Shown in pieces: positions 44,059 through 53,784 of a stretch of DNA of 64,000 bases (its first letter is position 1; each line of letters begins with the position of its first letter). Under the pieces are notes generated by a model. That model searched no databases. It saw only the letters and a program-made list of their open reading frames with translations, and was not told the DNA's origin. This DNA comes from Alphaproteobacteria bacterium (lineage in GTDB: Bacteria; Pseudomonadota; Alphaproteobacteria; Rhizobiales; Xanthobacteraceae): the NCBI GenBank assembly GCA_037200445.1, contig JBBCGH010000001.1, forward strand, positions 5,654,001-5,718,000. The letters run 5' to 3'. Position numbers and translations under genes: made by a program.

Positions 44059-45069
44059 GTGTCGCGTTACATCCTGTCCCGGCTCGTGCTCGCGGTGGTG
44101 ATGGCGCTGCTTGCGACACTCGTCATCTTTCTGCTGGCCAATACCGTACCCGGCGACCCGGTGTTGGCGCAGCTTGGCGATCTTGCGGCTTCCAACAAAG
44201 AGTTCGTCGCGGAATGGCGAGCCAAATGGGGCCTCGATCTGCCGCTGTGGCAGCGCTACGTGATCTTCCTTCAGCAGCTTTTCCACGGCGATCTCGGCAT
44301 CTCGATCTCGTCGCAGCGGCCGGTGTTGCAGGACATCCGCGACTTCGCGCCCGCAACGCTGGAGCTCGCCAGCATTGCATTCGTGCTGTCGCTCGTCGTC
44401 GGCATCCCGCTCGGCATCATGGCGGCGGTGCGGCGCGATAGCTGGATCGACCATCTTGCGCGCCTGATCTCCCTCATCGGCGTCTCTTCGCCGACGTTCT
44501 GGCTCGCCTTCATCATGCTGGCTCTGTTCTATGGCGGCTTGCAGATCGCACCGGGACCGGGACGGATCGACGCCATCGCGCTGCCGCCCACGTCCGTCAC
44601 CGGGCTCTATCTGATCGACAGCGCGCTTGCCGGCGACTGGGACACGTTCCGCGACGCGGCGGCGCATTTGGTGCTGCCGTCGATCGTGCTCGCGGCGGCG
44701 ACGCTCGGGCTCATCACGCGGACCACGCGTGCGAGCATGCTCGAAAGCATGCAGCAGGATTATGTGCGCGTTGCACGCGCCAAGGGCATCCGCGAGCGCC
44801 GCATCGTGATCGGTCACATCCTGCCGAATGCGCTCATTCCCGTCGTGACGCTCGGCGGGCTCGCTTATGCCAATCTGCTGACGGGCGCGGTGCTGACCGA
44901 AACGATTTTTTCCTGGCCCGGCCTCGGCCGCTACACCTTCCGCAGCGCCGTGACGCTCGACTTTCCCGCCATCATGGGCATCACGCTGATCGTCGCGGTG
45001 GTCTATCTGGTCATCAATCTGCTGATCGACATCAGCTACGCGCTGCTCGACCCTCGGGTGGTGAGATGA
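44059..45069 (+). CDS. Peptide/nickel-type ABC permease (DppB-like)
   Basis: 336 residues from GTG 44059 (SRYILSRLVLAVVMALLATL). The N-terminal segment RYILSRL, the long periplasmic loop with VPGDPV, and the coupling region RTTRASMLESMQQDYVRVARAKG are typical DppB features. Six membrane segments. Overlaps the next permease by four bases. Confidence 0.9.
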   Translation: MSRYILSRLVLAVVMALLATLVIFLLANTVPGDPVLAQLGDLAASNKEFVAEWRAKWGLDLPLWQRYVIFLQQLFHGDLGISISSQRPVLQDIRDFAPATLELASIAFVLSLVVGIPLGIMAAVRRDSWIDHLARLISLIGVSSPTFWLAFIMLALFYGGLQIAPGPGRIDAIALPPTSVTGLYLIDSALAGDWDTFRDAAAHLVLPSIVLAAATLGLITRTTRASMLESMQQDYVRVARAKGIRERRIVIGHILPNALIPVVTLGGLAYANLLTGAVLTETIFSWPGLGRYTFRSAVTLDFPAIMGITLIVAVVYLVINLLIDISYALLDPRVVR

Positions 45070-45947
45070 GTATCGCAAGCGCGCCAGCGCTATCCGCCCG
45101 AGCAGTTGTGCCGGTCGCGTCGAAAACGCGGCGCTGGCTGCGCCGTTACGGGCTGCCGGTGCTGGGCGCGCTCGTCATCCTGGCCTGGATCATTGTTGCG
45201 CTGAGTGCGCCGGCGCTTTCGCCCTACAATCCGGCGACCGTCGATGTCACGGCGCGGCTGCGGCCGCCATCGTCCCTACACTGGCTCGGGACCGACGTGC
45301 TTGGGCGCGACGTCTTTACCCGTTTGGTCTACGGCACGCGCGTCTCGCTCACCACCGGCATCGTCGTCGTGCTGGTCGGCGCCATCATCGGCACGCTGGT
45401 CGGCGGCATCGCCGCCTATGTGCGCGGACGGCTCGAAGAGCTGATCATGCGCCTCACCGACCTGGTGCTCTGCTTCCCGCCGATCATCCTCGCGATGGCG
45501 ATCGCGGCGGCGCTGGGCATCGGCACGACGAATACCATCATCGCCATGCTGGTCGTGTGGTGGCCGAAATTTGCCCGCCTCGCGCGCAGCCTCGTGCTGG
45601 TGCAACGCACGCAGGAATATGTCGAGGCCGCGGTCGTGATGGGGCTTAGTCCCGCGCGCATTTTCATGCGTCATATCCTGCCCAATTCGATCGGGCCGCT
45701 GATCGTGCTGGTGACGCTCGACGTCGGCAACGCCATCATCACGTTCGCCGGGTTGTCGTTCCTCGGTCTCGGCGTCATTCCACCGACGCCCGAGTGGGGC
45801 TCGATGGTGTCGGAAGGCCGCGAATTGATCGAGCAATGGTGGGTCGCGACGTTTCCGGGTGCTGCGATCCTGACCGTCGTGCTGGGCTTCAATTTTCTCG
45901 GCGACGGCATCCGCGACTGGCTCGATCCGCGGTCGCGCAGGCGATGA
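45066..45947 (+). CDS. Peptide/nickel-type ABC permease (DppC-like)
   Basis: 293 residues. HWLGTDVLGRDVFTRLVYGTRVSL and QEYVEAAVVMGLSPARIFMRHILPNS are the DppC marks. Overlaps DppB by four bases and the ATPase gene by four, so the operon is tightly coupled. Confidence 0.9.
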   Translation: MSIASAPALSARAVVPVASKTRRWLRRYGLPVLGALVILAWIIVALSAPALSPYNPATVDVTARLRPPSSLHWLGTDVLGRDVFTRLVYGTRVSLTTGIVVVLVGAIIGTLVGGIAAYVRGRLEELIMRLTDLVLCFPPIILAMAIAAALGIGTTNTIIAMLVVWWPKFARLARSLVLVQRTQEYVEAAVVMGLSPARIFMRHILPNSIGPLIVLVTLDVGNAIITFAGLSFLGLGVIPPTPEWGSMVSEGRELIEQWWVATFPGAAILTVVLGFNFLGDGIRDWLDPRSRRR

Positions 45948-48031
45948 TGGTGGACACGCGATCCCGGCTCGCGAGCGCTCGCACTCCCGCCGCGGCGGGC
46001 ACGGCTGTGCTCGACGTGCGCGACCTGCAGACGCAGTTCTTCACCGATGCCGGCATCGTGCGCGCCGTCGACGGCGTCACGTTCTCCGTCGCGGCCGGCG
46101 AGACGCTTGGGATCGTGGGCGAGTCCGGCTCGGGCAAGAGCGTCACGGCGCTGTCGCTGATGCGGCTTTTGGACGAGCCCGCCCGGATCGTCGGGGGCGA
46201 GGTGCGGTTTCAGGGGCGCGACGTGCTCGCGATGAACCCGGACGAATTGCGCGCGCTGCGCGGCGATGGCGTTGCGATGGTGTTCCAGGATCCGATGACG
46301 TCGCTCAATCCGGTGCTGCGAATCGCGCGTCAGCTGGTTGAGACGATGCGGGCGCATGGCCGCTTCAGCGAAGAACAGGCGACGACGCGCGCGATCTCGC
46401 TGCTCGGCCGCATGGGGATCACGGCGCCAGAGCGCGCGATCGATTCATATCCGCACCAGTTTTCCGGCGGCATGCGCCAGCGTGTCATGCTCGCCATGGG
46501 CTTTTCCAACGAGCCCGCACTGCTCATCGCCGACGAGCCGACGACTGCCCTCGACGTCACCATCCAGGCGCAGATCCTCGACCTGATCGTGGAGCTCAAC
46601 CGCGATTTCGGCGCGGCGATCATTCTGATCAGCCATGCGCTTGGCGTCATCGCGAACGTGTGCCGGCGCGTCATCGTGATGTATGCCGGCGAGGTGGTGG
46701 AGGAAGGGCCGACCGAGCAGGTGCTTGCCGACCCGCGCCACCCGTATACGTGGGCGTTGATCAATGCGGTGCCACGCATCGACCGGCACCTTCCGGGCAC
46801 ACGGCGGCTGACCACGATCGAAGGCGCGCCGCCCGACTCGCTCGCGATGCCGTCGGGATGCCGTTTTGCGGCCCGCTGCCCGTTCCGCATTGCCAAATGC
46901 GACGAGCACCCGGCGCTGGTTGACCTGGCGCCGGGACGCAAGGCGCGCTGTTGGGTGACGCAATCGGGAGAACCGTTACCACCGCCTGCAACGGCACAGG
47001 CGGCAGCGGTTTCCAGCTCACCCGCGCCGGCCCCGTCCACAACCGCAATTGCAGAACCGCTGTTGAAAGTGCGCGGCCTCGTGAAGCACTTCCCGTTGCC
47101 GCGTGATGGTCTCTTTGGCGCGAAGAAAGTGGTTCGCGCCGTCGACGGCGTCGATCTCGACGTGGCAGCGGGAGAGACCGTCGGCGTCGTTGGTGAATCC
47201 GGCTGCGGCAAGTCGACCTTTGCGCGGCTCGTGGTGCGCATTCACGAACCGACAGCAGGATCGATCCGCTTCGCCGGCGAAGAGATCGCAGAGGCGCCGG
47301 CTTCCGCGATCCGGCCGCTGCGGCGGCGCATGCAGATGGTGTTCCAGGATCCTTACGCGTCGCTCAACCCGCGCATGACAGTGGGTGATATCCTGAGCGA
47401 GCCGATCCGCTTTCACGGCTTGACGGACTCGCCACGCGCGACCGCGCAGCGCGTCGAGGAGCTGCTCGCGGCCGTCGGCCTCAATCCGAAAATGGCGATC
47501 CGCTATCCGCATGAGTTTTCCGGCGGCCAGCGTCAGCGCATTTCGATTGCGCGCGCGCTCGCACTCAAGCCCGAGTTCATCATCGCCGACGAGCCGATTT
47601 CCTCTCTCGACGTGAATATCCAGGCACAGATCATCAATCTGCTGATCGATCTGCAGGAGCGATTTCGGCTGACTTACCTCTTCATCGCGCACGATCTCGC
47701 GGTCGTCCGCCATATCTCGGACCGCATCGCGGTATTCTATCTCGGCAAGGTCATGGAGATTGCGCCTGCGGAAGATTTGTTCACGGCGTCGCTCCATCCG
47801 TACACGCGTTATCTGATCTCGGCCGTGCCGATACCCGATGCGGACGCGGAGCGAAAACGCGCGCGTCTTCCACTTGCCGGCGAGCCGCCGAGCGCGATCG
47901 ATCCGCCGTCCGGTTGCTGCTTTCGCACGCGCTGTCCGATCGCAAAACCTATTTGCGCGGAAGTCGTGCCGCCGCTCGCAGCGCAGCGCAGCGGCCACCT
48001 CGCAGCGTGTCATTTCCCGGGACAATTCTGA
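45944..48031 (+). CDS. Fused DppD-DppF ABC ATPase
   Basis: 695 residues from ATG 45944; the open frame further upstream is a shadow of dppC. Two nucleotide-binding domains: Walker A GESGSGKS at 59-66 and GESGCGKS at about 417-424, each with its signature ([16 protein letters not shown]) and DEP box. Each carries the C-terminal oligopeptide/dipeptide domain with a Cys cluster ([18 protein letters not shown]). Both halves look active. Last gene of the operon, ending three bases before a convergent gene. Confidence 0.9.
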   Translation: MMVDTRSRLASARTPAAAGTAVLDVRDLQTQFFTDAGIVRAVDGVTFSVAAGETLGIVGESGSGKSVTALSLMRLLDEPARIVGGEVRFQGRDVLAMNPDELRALRGDGVAMVFQDPMTSLNPVLRIARQLVETMRAHGRFSEEQATTRAISLLGRMGITAPERAIDSYPHQFSGGMRQRVMLAMGFSNEPALLIADEPTTALDVTIQAQILDLIVELNRDFGAAIILISHALGVIANVCRRVIVMYAGEVVEEGPTEQVLADPRHPYTWALINAVPRIDRHLPGTRRLTTIEGAPPDSLAMPSGCRFAARCPFRIAKCDEHPALVDLAPGRKARCWVTQSGEPLPPPATAQAAAVSSSPAPAPSTTAIAEPLLKVRGLVKHFPLPRDGLFGAKKVVRAVDGVDLDVAAGETVGVVGESGCGKSTFARLVVRIHEPTAGSIRFAGEEIAEAPASAIRPLRRRMQMVFQDPYASLNPRMTVGDILSEPIRFHGLTDSPRATAQRVEELLAAVGLNPKMAIRYPHEFSGGQRQRISIARALALKPEFIIADEPISSLDVNIQAQIINLLIDLQERFRLTYLFIAHDLAVVRHISDRIAVFYLGKVMEIAPAEDLFTASLHPYTRYLISAVPIPDADAERKRARLPLAGEPPSAIDPPSGCCFRTRCPIAKPICAEVVPPLAAQRSGHLAACHFPGQF

Positions 48032-48033
48032 GG

Positions 48034-48705
48034 TCAGGACGCCGCCAGTCCGAAACGCCGGCGCAGCCTGTCCGCGATCAGTTTCCCGGCCAGCGAGATC
48101 AGAAACACAAATCCAATATAGAGCGCGGCCGTCGCGGTCAGGATCTCGATCGGCTCGTACCAGACGTTCACCAGCTTCTGCGATTGCGACATCAGATCAG
48201 GCACCGTGATCACGGAAATCAAGGTGGACGATTTCACGATCACGGTGAACTGGTTTACGATCGAGGGCGCGGAGCTGAGTGCGACTTGCGGCATGACCAC
48301 GCGCCTGAACGTCTGAACCGGCGACATGCCGGCCGAAAACGCCGCCTCGCGCTGCCCGCGTGGCACGCCCTCGATGCCGGCGCGAAAGGTTTCCGCCAGG
48401 TAGCCGCTCGATTGGAGCGCGAGCGCGAGCCACCCCGCGGTGAAGAAGTCGTTGGGAAAGCCGAACACCTCGGGCCACACATATGCGACCCACATCAGCT
48501 GCACGAAGATCGGCGTGTCGCGGAAGAACTCGATCAGCACGAGCGCCACCCATCGCAGCGGCGCGACGTAAAGGCGGATGAGACAGAGCGCGAGCCCGCC
48601 GGCGATCGCGGCGAGAAACGCGATGGCGCAGACTTCGATCGTAACCGCGAAACCCGCAAAGAGCACGTCGCGCTGGTTCCAGACGAGGCGCTCCCAATTG
48701 CCCAT
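48034..48705 (-). CDS. Amino-acid ABC transporter permease
   Basis: 223 residues. EFFRDTPIFVQLMWVAYVWPEVFG, VPRGQREAAFSAGMSPVQTFRRVVMPQ and SSTLISVITVPDLM are polar amino-acid permease segments. It is the last gene of a minus-strand operon ATPase-permease-permease. Confidence 0.88.
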   Translation of the reverse strand: MGNWERLVWNQRDVLFAGFAVTIEVCAIAFLAAIAGGLALCLIRLYVAPLRWVALVLIEFFRDTPIFVQLMWVAYVWPEVFGFPNDFFTAGWLALALQSSGYLAETFRAGIEGVPRGQREAAFSAGMSPVQTFRRVVMPQVALSSAPSIVNQFTVIVKSSTLISVITVPDLMSQSQKLVNVWYEPIEILTATAALYIGFVFLISLAGKLIADRLRRRFGLAAS

Positions 48706-48708
48706 GAG

Positions 48709-49410
48709 TCACGCCAGAATCTTTTGCCGCCAGCGCTCGCTGAACGCGCGCGCGGTGGTCGAGAGCGCGAAGATGATCAGGAAGTAAGTGAGCGCCGCGC
48801 CGGTATAGAGCGGCAGCGGCCGCATCTCCTGCTGGATCACCATCGAGACGTTGTACATGAGGTCCGGTACGGCGATCAGCGAGACGATCGTCGTCGCCTT
48901 GAACAGCGAAATGAACAGGTTGAGCGCCTCGGGCAAGATGCGCCGCACCACCTGCGGCAGCGTGATGCGCAAGAGGATGAGGCCCTCCGACATGCCGAAC
49001 GCGCGGCCCGCATCGAGATTTCCCTGCGGGATCGCCTGAATCCCGGCGCGGAAGGCTTCGGCGAAATAGCCGCTGTAGACGAAGCCGAGTGCGATCACGG
49101 CCGAGACGAAGGGGTGGAATTCAACGCGCCGGCGGATCACGAGGCCGATCAGCAGCGGCAACACGAAATGCACCCACACCAGCATGATGTAGTCGGGTGC
49201 GTTGCGGAGCAGCTCCACATGAAGCGTGCCGACGACACGCGCCGGCAGGAAGCGGTTCATGCGCAACAGCGCGGAGCCCAGCCCAACCGATAGCGCGACG
49301 CAGGCCGCGCACAGGAAGACCAAAGCGTTGAAAATCAATCCCTGCCAAAGTATCGCGCGATACTCCCAGAACACGGAGAGGTCGAGCGACTGCTTCAGGG
49401 CGTCCGACAA
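48709..49410 (-). CDS. Amino-acid ABC transporter permease
   Basis: 233 residues from TTG 49410 (reads SDALKQSLDLSVFWEYR after the start); the frame is open further upstream, but that sequence is antisense to the ATPase 3' end and Arg-rich. AGTAGG precedes the TTG. HVELLRNAPDYIMLVWVHFVLP and IPQGNLDAGRAFGMSEGLILLRITLPQ are family segments. Partner of the permease just downstream. Confidence 0.82.
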   Translation of the reverse strand: MSDALKQSLDLSVFWEYRAILWQGLIFNALVFLCAACVALSVGLGSALLRMNRFLPARVVGTLHVELLRNAPDYIMLVWVHFVLPLLIGLVIRRRVEFHPFVSAVIALGFVYSGYFAEAFRAGIQAIPQGNLDAGRAFGMSEGLILLRITLPQVVRRILPEALNLFISLFKATTIVSLIAVPDLMYNVSMVIQQEMRPLPLYTGAALTYFLIIFALSTTARAFSERWRQKILA

Positions 49411-49417
49411 CGCACGC

Positions 49418-50191
49418 CTACTTGCGGTATTTGGAGAGAAACTGGCGCAGCCGGTCGGACTTCGGCGCGTCGAATATCTGCGCGGGCGGCCCCTCCTCCT
49501 CGATCGTCCCGGCATGGAGGAAAATCACGCGATCCGAAACCTCGCGCGCGAAGCTCATCTCATGCGTCACCACGATCATCGTGGTGCCATCCGCGGCGAG
49601 TTCGCGCATCACGCTTAAGACTTCGTCGGTCAGCTCCGGGTCGAGCGAGGACGTCGCCTCGTCGAACATCATCGCCTTCGGCCGCATCGCGAGCGCGCGC
49701 GCGATTGCGGCGCGCTGCTGCTGGCCGCCGGAGAGCCGCGCCGGGTACTCGTGCGCTTTGTCGATCAGGCGCACGCGCCGCAGGCACTCCTCGCCATACG
49801 CGATCGCTTCCTTGCGCGGAATCCTGCGCACGCGGATCGGCGCTTCGATGACGTTGCCCAGCACCGTCATGTGCGGCCACAGATTGAATTGCTGGAACAC
49901 GACGCCCAGTTCGCGCCGCATCGCGTTGATCTCGGTGAGCGAGCGCGGCTTGCGGCCGCCACGCGCATCGACGCGCGAGCCGAGCGGCTCGCCCTCGATG
50001 TAGATCTCGCCCGAATTAGGCGGATCGAGATAGTTCACGCAGCGCAGGAGCGTGCTCTTCCCCGAGCCGCTCGCGCCGATCACGCTGACCACGCTGCCGC
50101 GATGCACGTCGAACGACACCCCGCGAAGCACCTCGAGGGGTCCATAACTCTTGTGCACGTCGGCGATGCGAATGCGCGGGACATCGCTCAT
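49418..50191 (-). CDS. Amino-acid ABC transporter ATP-binding protein (GlnQ-like)
   Basis: 257 residues from ATG 50191 ([17 protein letters not shown]); a long upstream frame is antisense to the PLP-enzyme gene. Walker A GASGSGKS at 39-46, signature LSGGQQQR at 153-160, Walker [13 protein letters not shown] from about 175 with Ala in place of the usual Pro. First gene of the minus operon, divergent by 99 bases from the PLP enzyme; the receptor is encoded on the other arm at 51460. Confidence 0.9.
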   Translation of the reverse strand: MSDVPRIRIADVHKSYGPLEVLRGVSFDVHRGSVVSVIGASGSGKSTLLRCVNYLDPPNSGEIYIEGEPLGSRVDARGGRKPRSLTEINAMRRELGVVFQQFNLWPHMTVLGNVIEAPIRVRRIPRKEAIAYGEECLRRVRLIDKAHEYPARLSGGQQQRAAIARALAMRPKAMMFDEATSSLDPELTDEVLSVMRELAADGTTMIVVTHEMSFAREVSDRVIFLHAGTIEEEGPPAQIFDAPKSDRLRQFLSKYRK

Positions 50192-50290
50192 GAAGATTGA
50201 GGCACTCAATTTCGGCGCGCAGAGCGCGCATGATGGACAAGTCCGGCCGGCGATGAATATGCTACTTGCGAAAGGGTTTTCGGTAAACCA

Positions 50291-51412
50291 ATGAACCCCC
50301 CGCCCGCCGAAATTGGCGCCGCCGTCGAAGACATCGACACGCCGGCGCTCGTCGTCGATCTCGACGCGCTCGATCGCAACATTGCGAAAATGGCCGAGTT
50401 CGCGCGCACGGCCGGCGTGCGCGTGCGGCCGCACGCCAAGACCCACAAGTCGGCGGCCATCGCGCTGCGCCAGATCGCGCAAGGTGCGGTCGGCCAATGC
50501 GTGCAGAAGGTCGGAGAGGCCGAGGCGCTGGTGCGCGGCGGCGTGAAGGACGTTCTGGTCAGCAATCAGGTTGTCGGAGAGCGCAAGTTGCGCCGTCTCG
50601 CAGCGCTCGCAAGGGATGCAACGGTCGCGCTGTGCTTCGACTCGGCAGAACAAGTCGATGCGGCCTCCCGCGTCGCGAAGGACTTCGGCGTCGAGTTGGG
50701 TGCGCTGGTCGAGATCGAGGTCGGCATGGAGCGCTGCGGCGTCCAGCCGGGCAGGCCGGCCGCGGTACTCGCTCGCCGTATCGCCGACGCGCCGAACCTG
50801 AAATTCCGCGGGTTGCAGGCCTATCACGGCCGCGCCCAGCACTTGCCGACGTATCAGCAACGCGCGCAGGCGATCGCCTCAGCGATCGATGCGGTGCACG
50901 AGACGCTCGATGCCCTGAAAGCCGAGAACCTTACCTGCGAGACTATCGCGGGCGCCGGCACCGGCACGTTCCAGTTCGAGAGCGAGAGCGGCGTCTACAA
51001 CGAGTTGCAGGTTGGCTCGTATGTTTTCATGGACACCGATTACGCCAAGATCGGCAACAAGGATGGCGGTCTTTACACCGCGTTCGAGCACAGCCTGTTC
51101 GTGCTCGCCTCCGTGCTCAGTACGCCGGCGCCCGATCGCGCCATCGTTGACGCCGGCCTCAAATCCTACAGCGGCGAGAAGGGCCCGCCTTGGGTGCATA
51201 TGCTCGAGGACGTACAACTTACCAATATGTCGGACGAGCACGGCAAGCTGGTGCTGGGGCCGAAGGCAAAGAAAATCAAGGTCGGCGAAAAGGTCTGGCT
51301 CATCCCGGGCCACTGCGACCCGACGGTCAATCTGCACGACTGGTATGTCGGTGTCCGGAACGGCCGCGTGGAAGCGCTGTGGCCTATCAGCGCGCGTGGG
51401 GCGAGCGCGTAA
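50291..51412 (+). CDS. D-threonine aldolase-like PLP enzyme (DSD1/alanine-racemase fold)
   Basis: 373 residues, normal length. [16 protein letters not shown] at the start and RPHAKTHKS with Lys50 as the likely PLP Lys; near the end [14 protein letters not shown] with His341 and Cys343 as divalent-metal ligands. This fits D-threonine aldolase, 3-hydroxy-D-aspartate aldolase/dehydratase and D-serine dehydratase of the DSD1 type. Being in a divergent cluster with an amino-acid importer, it may degrade an imported D-beta-hydroxy amino acid. Confidence 0.87.
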   Translation: MNPPPAEIGAAVEDIDTPALVVDLDALDRNIAKMAEFARTAGVRVRPHAKTHKSAAIALRQIAQGAVGQCVQKVGEAEALVRGGVKDVLVSNQVVGERKLRRLAALARDATVALCFDSAEQVDAASRVAKDFGVELGALVEIEVGMERCGVQPGRPAAVLARRIADAPNLKFRGLQAYHGRAQHLPTYQQRAQAIASAIDAVHETLDALKAENLTCETIAGAGTGTFQFESESGVYNELQVGSYVFMDTDYAKIGNKDGGLYTAFEHSLFVLASVLSTPAPDRAIVDAGLKSYSGEKGPPWVHMLEDVQLTNMSDEHGKLVLGPKAKKIKVGEKVWLIPGHCDPTVNLHDWYVGVRNGRVEALWPISARGASA

Positions 51413-51459
51413 AGTCGATGAAATAGTGTGGACGCAACGCACGTCCCAGAGAGGGAGAC

Positions 51460-52326
51460 ATGAGTGACATGGTCGACGACGGCAAGCGGGACTTTCTCAA
51501 GCAGGCATCGCTGATCACCGCGGCGGCCGGCGTAGCCGGCGCCGCGATGATGCCAAGCCCGGCGCTGGCGCAGGTGCTGGAAACCGGGGTGCGCGATGAT
51601 TCGGTTCTCGCGAAGTGCCGCAAGGAAGGCGTGCTGCGCGTCGGCTACGCGCAGACCGGCCCATGGTTCTACAAGGACGCCAAGACCGGCGAGCTCAATG
51701 GCGTCTACAAGGACGTCGTCGAGCAACTCGCCAAGGAGCTTCAGGTCAAGGTCGAGTGGAAGGAAGTCACGTTCGCGAACGCCACCATCGCGTTGCGCAA
51801 GGGTGATTTCGACCTGTTCGGCTCGTCGCTGACCTATCTGGTTTCGCGCGCGATCGCGGTCGATTTCGTTGGGCCGTACTATTCAAGGGGCTCATTGCTC
51901 CTTTGCCACAAGGACAATGCCGACAAGTTCAAGACGGCCGCAGACGCGAACAAGCCCGACGTCACGTTCTCGGTGACGGCCGGCGCGAGCGAAGAGCCGC
52001 GGATTCCCCTGCTGTTTCCCGCGAGGCCAAAGGTCATCACCACAACCGGCCAGATCTCGCTCGGTGCGGAGCCGGTGCGAGCCAAGAAGGCCGACGTGTG
52101 GATCAGCGGCGACGTCGACGTGGTCCTGCTCGCGAAGCGGAACGATAGCTGGGCGCATGCGATCGATCCGGGCAATCCGCTTGACCGCCGGCCGAACACG
52201 CTCGCGATCCGCTACGGCGATCCGGAATGGAAGAGCTTCATGGACTTCTATGGCCGCTATCTCACCGTCAACGGGGAGGTCGAGCGGCTGCTCAAACATC
52301 ACGTGGAGAAACTTGGCGGGGCGTGA
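51460..52326 (+). CDS. Amino-acid ABC transporter substrate-binding protein
   Basis: 288 residues after GAGAGGGAG. The signal has KRDFLKQASLITAAAGVAGA, a Tat-like signal with KR in place of RR. Then CRKEGVLRVGYAQTGPWFYKD and GDFDLFGSSLTYLVSRAIAVDF of family 3 receptors. Presumed receptor for the permeases and ATPase on the divergent arm. Confidence 0.87.
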   Translation: MSDMVDDGKRDFLKQASLITAAAGVAGAAMMPSPALAQVLETGVRDDSVLAKCRKEGVLRVGYAQTGPWFYKDAKTGELNGVYKDVVEQLAKELQVKVEWKEVTFANATIALRKGDFDLFGSSLTYLVSRAIAVDFVGPYYSRGSLLLCHKDNADKFKTAADANKPDVTFSVTAGASEEPRIPLLFPARPKVITTTGQISLGAEPVRAKKADVWISGDVDVVLLAKRNDSWAHAIDPGNPLDRRPNTLAIRYGDPEWKSFMDFYGRYLTVNGEVERLLKHHVEKLGGA

Positions 52327-52369
52327 CGCGCGCTGCCATCGATCGCGCATTGCCCCGCAGGTGCCCTGA

Positions 52370-53458
52370 ATGATCATCGACTGCCACGCGCACGTGTTCC
52401 AGAACTGGCACGGCGCCTGTGGACATCCGTCCATCGACGTACATCTGAAATACATCCAGAAGAACGTCACGCGCCCGGCGGCCGAAACCTTTCGGGTGAG
52501 TGACGGCAAGCGCGTGAAGCCGGGCCTGCTCTTTCGCGAGGGCGACAACACCTGGGCCGGGTTGCGCGACGTCGAATTCCGCGTCGGCCGCTATGGCCGG
52601 CTCGAATTCATGCATGAGGGCGAGGAATACGCGATCCAGTACATGCCGGTCGGCATGCAGACGATCGAATCGCCACCCGAGTTCATGATCGCACAGATGC
52701 TCTATGCGGGCGTCGATCACTGCATCCTGCAGGCGGGCGGCGGCTACGGCGCGATGAACGATTTCAATGCGTTCACGCAAAGCGCGTTTCCGGAAAAATT
52801 CACCGGGCTTCTGCACGTCGATGAGGCGGTCGCCGACCGTGCGGACATGCTTGTCGAGGTCGAGCGCGCACACGCGCTGGGACTCAAGGGCCTCTATTAC
52901 TCGCACGACTTCTCGCGCCACGGCTATGCGCGCAATCTCGATCACGATGATTTCCGTCCGTTCTGGGACAAGATCGCCGCGTTGAAGTTTCCGGCCTTCG
53001 TCGAGCTGTCGTCGACCCCTAACTACGACAGGCCTAGCTATATCGCGAACCTCATGGCGCTCGACCGCGTGATGCAGCGTTGTCCGGCGACGCGCTTCGT
53101 GCTGGTCATGGGACCGCCGGTTGCGCATTTCGCCGGCACGGGGAAATGGGACTTCCCGCCGGAGGTGGTCGCCGCCTACAAACGCGACAATCTCCTGATC
53201 GAGATCATGTTCCCGATCACCTGGGGCGGGGTCTGGGAGTACCCGTATCCCGAGGCGCAGGAATTGACCCGGCAGATGCGCGACCTGCTCGGCGCGTCAA
53301 AGCTGGTGTGGGGCTCTGACATGCCGAATGTCGAACGCTTCTGCACCTACCGCCAATGCGTCGACTACGTTCGCCGGCATTGCGCGTTCCTCACCGCATC
53401 CGAAAAGGATGCGGTGCTCGGCCGCAATGTCGGCGCGCTGTTCGGTCTCGGCGCCTAG
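52370..53458 (+). CDS. Amidohydrolase-2 family protein (ACMSD-like)
   Basis: 362 residues. CHAH at 5-8 gives the HxH metal site (His6, His8); ADRADMLVEVERAHALGLKGLYY and the late GSDMPN with Asp317 complete the pattern. Members are metal-dependent decarboxylases or lactonases/hydrolases of carboxylic acids. Third gene of the plus arm with the PLP enzyme and the receptor. Its stop overlaps the first base of the palindromic repeat at 53458. Confidence 0.83.
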   Translation: MIIDCHAHVFQNWHGACGHPSIDVHLKYIQKNVTRPAAETFRVSDGKRVKPGLLFREGDNTWAGLRDVEFRVGRYGRLEFMHEGEEYAIQYMPVGMQTIESPPEFMIAQMLYAGVDHCILQAGGGYGAMNDFNAFTQSAFPEKFTGLLHVDEAVADRADMLVEVERAHALGLKGLYYSHDFSRHGYARNLDHDDFRPFWDKIAALKFPAFVELSSTPNYDRPSYIANLMALDRVMQRCPATRFVLVMGPPVAHFAGTGKWDFPPEVVAAYKRDNLLIEIMFPITWGGVWEYPYPEAQELTRQMRDLLGASKLVWGSDMPNVERFCTYRQCVDYVRRHCAFLTASEKDAVLGRNVGALFGLGA

Positions 53459-53558
53459 AGCATAATCCGGAAAAGTGGAACCGGTTTTCGGAAAAGATCA
53501 TGCTCAAACAAAAAACTAGAGCGCGGCTCCGATTCAACCAAGAACGATAACGCTCTAG
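53458..53558. repeat. Rhizobial-type intergenic palindromic repeat
   Basis: Two adjoining palindromes: GAGCATAATCCGGAAAAGTGG facing CGGAAAAGATCATGCTC (53458-53505), and CTAGAGCG (53516-53523) facing CGCTCTAG (53551-53558). I recognise this composite, with small changes, as a common intergenic element of Bradyrhizobium and relatives. Confidence 0.7.
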
Positions 53559-53629
53559 TGTCCCGATTCCGAAGTTCGCCCTACCTTGCAGCACGCTCTG
53601 AAGCGAACTTCGGAATCGAAGGACACTAG
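53555..53629. repeat. MITE-like element 1 (CTAGTGTCC ends)
   Basis: 75 bases. CTAGTGTCC then CGATTCCGAAGTTCGC at the left; the right end is its reverse complement, with two extra bases, closing in GGACACTAG. A 23-base loop separates the arms. No coding capacity. The CTAG end overlaps the end of the preceding repeat. Confidence 0.7.
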
Positions 53630-53642
53630 AAACCTTATGAAT

Positions 53643-53719
53643 CTAGTGCCCGTTTGAACCTGAAGTTCGTAATCGTGTTTGCGGTTTGGTGAGTGCGAAC
53701 TTCAGGTTCAGGGCACTAG
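53643..53719. repeat. MITE-like element 2 (CTAGTGCCC ends)
   Basis: 77 bases of the same design: CTAGTGCCC, then TGAACCTGAAGTTCG; the right arm is its reverse complement apart from a three-base indel, ending GGGCACTAG. It lies 13 bases after element 1. Arms share CTAGTG and GAAGTTCG with element 1 but differ between. Confidence 0.7.
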
Positions 53720-53784
53720 TGGAGGAAAAGCGGCCCAAGGCGCTTACCGGGCAAAACGCACTGACGTTGCTGCTCGGTAGTAAC

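Noticed and set aside
42616-45078. 820-residue minus-strand frame
   Set aside because: Arg/His/Asp-rich composition without any domain, opposite two well-supported Dpp genes; a GC-rich shadow frame.
47914-49293. 459-residue plus-strand frame
   Set aside because: Low-complexity, charged sequence antisense to two permeases.
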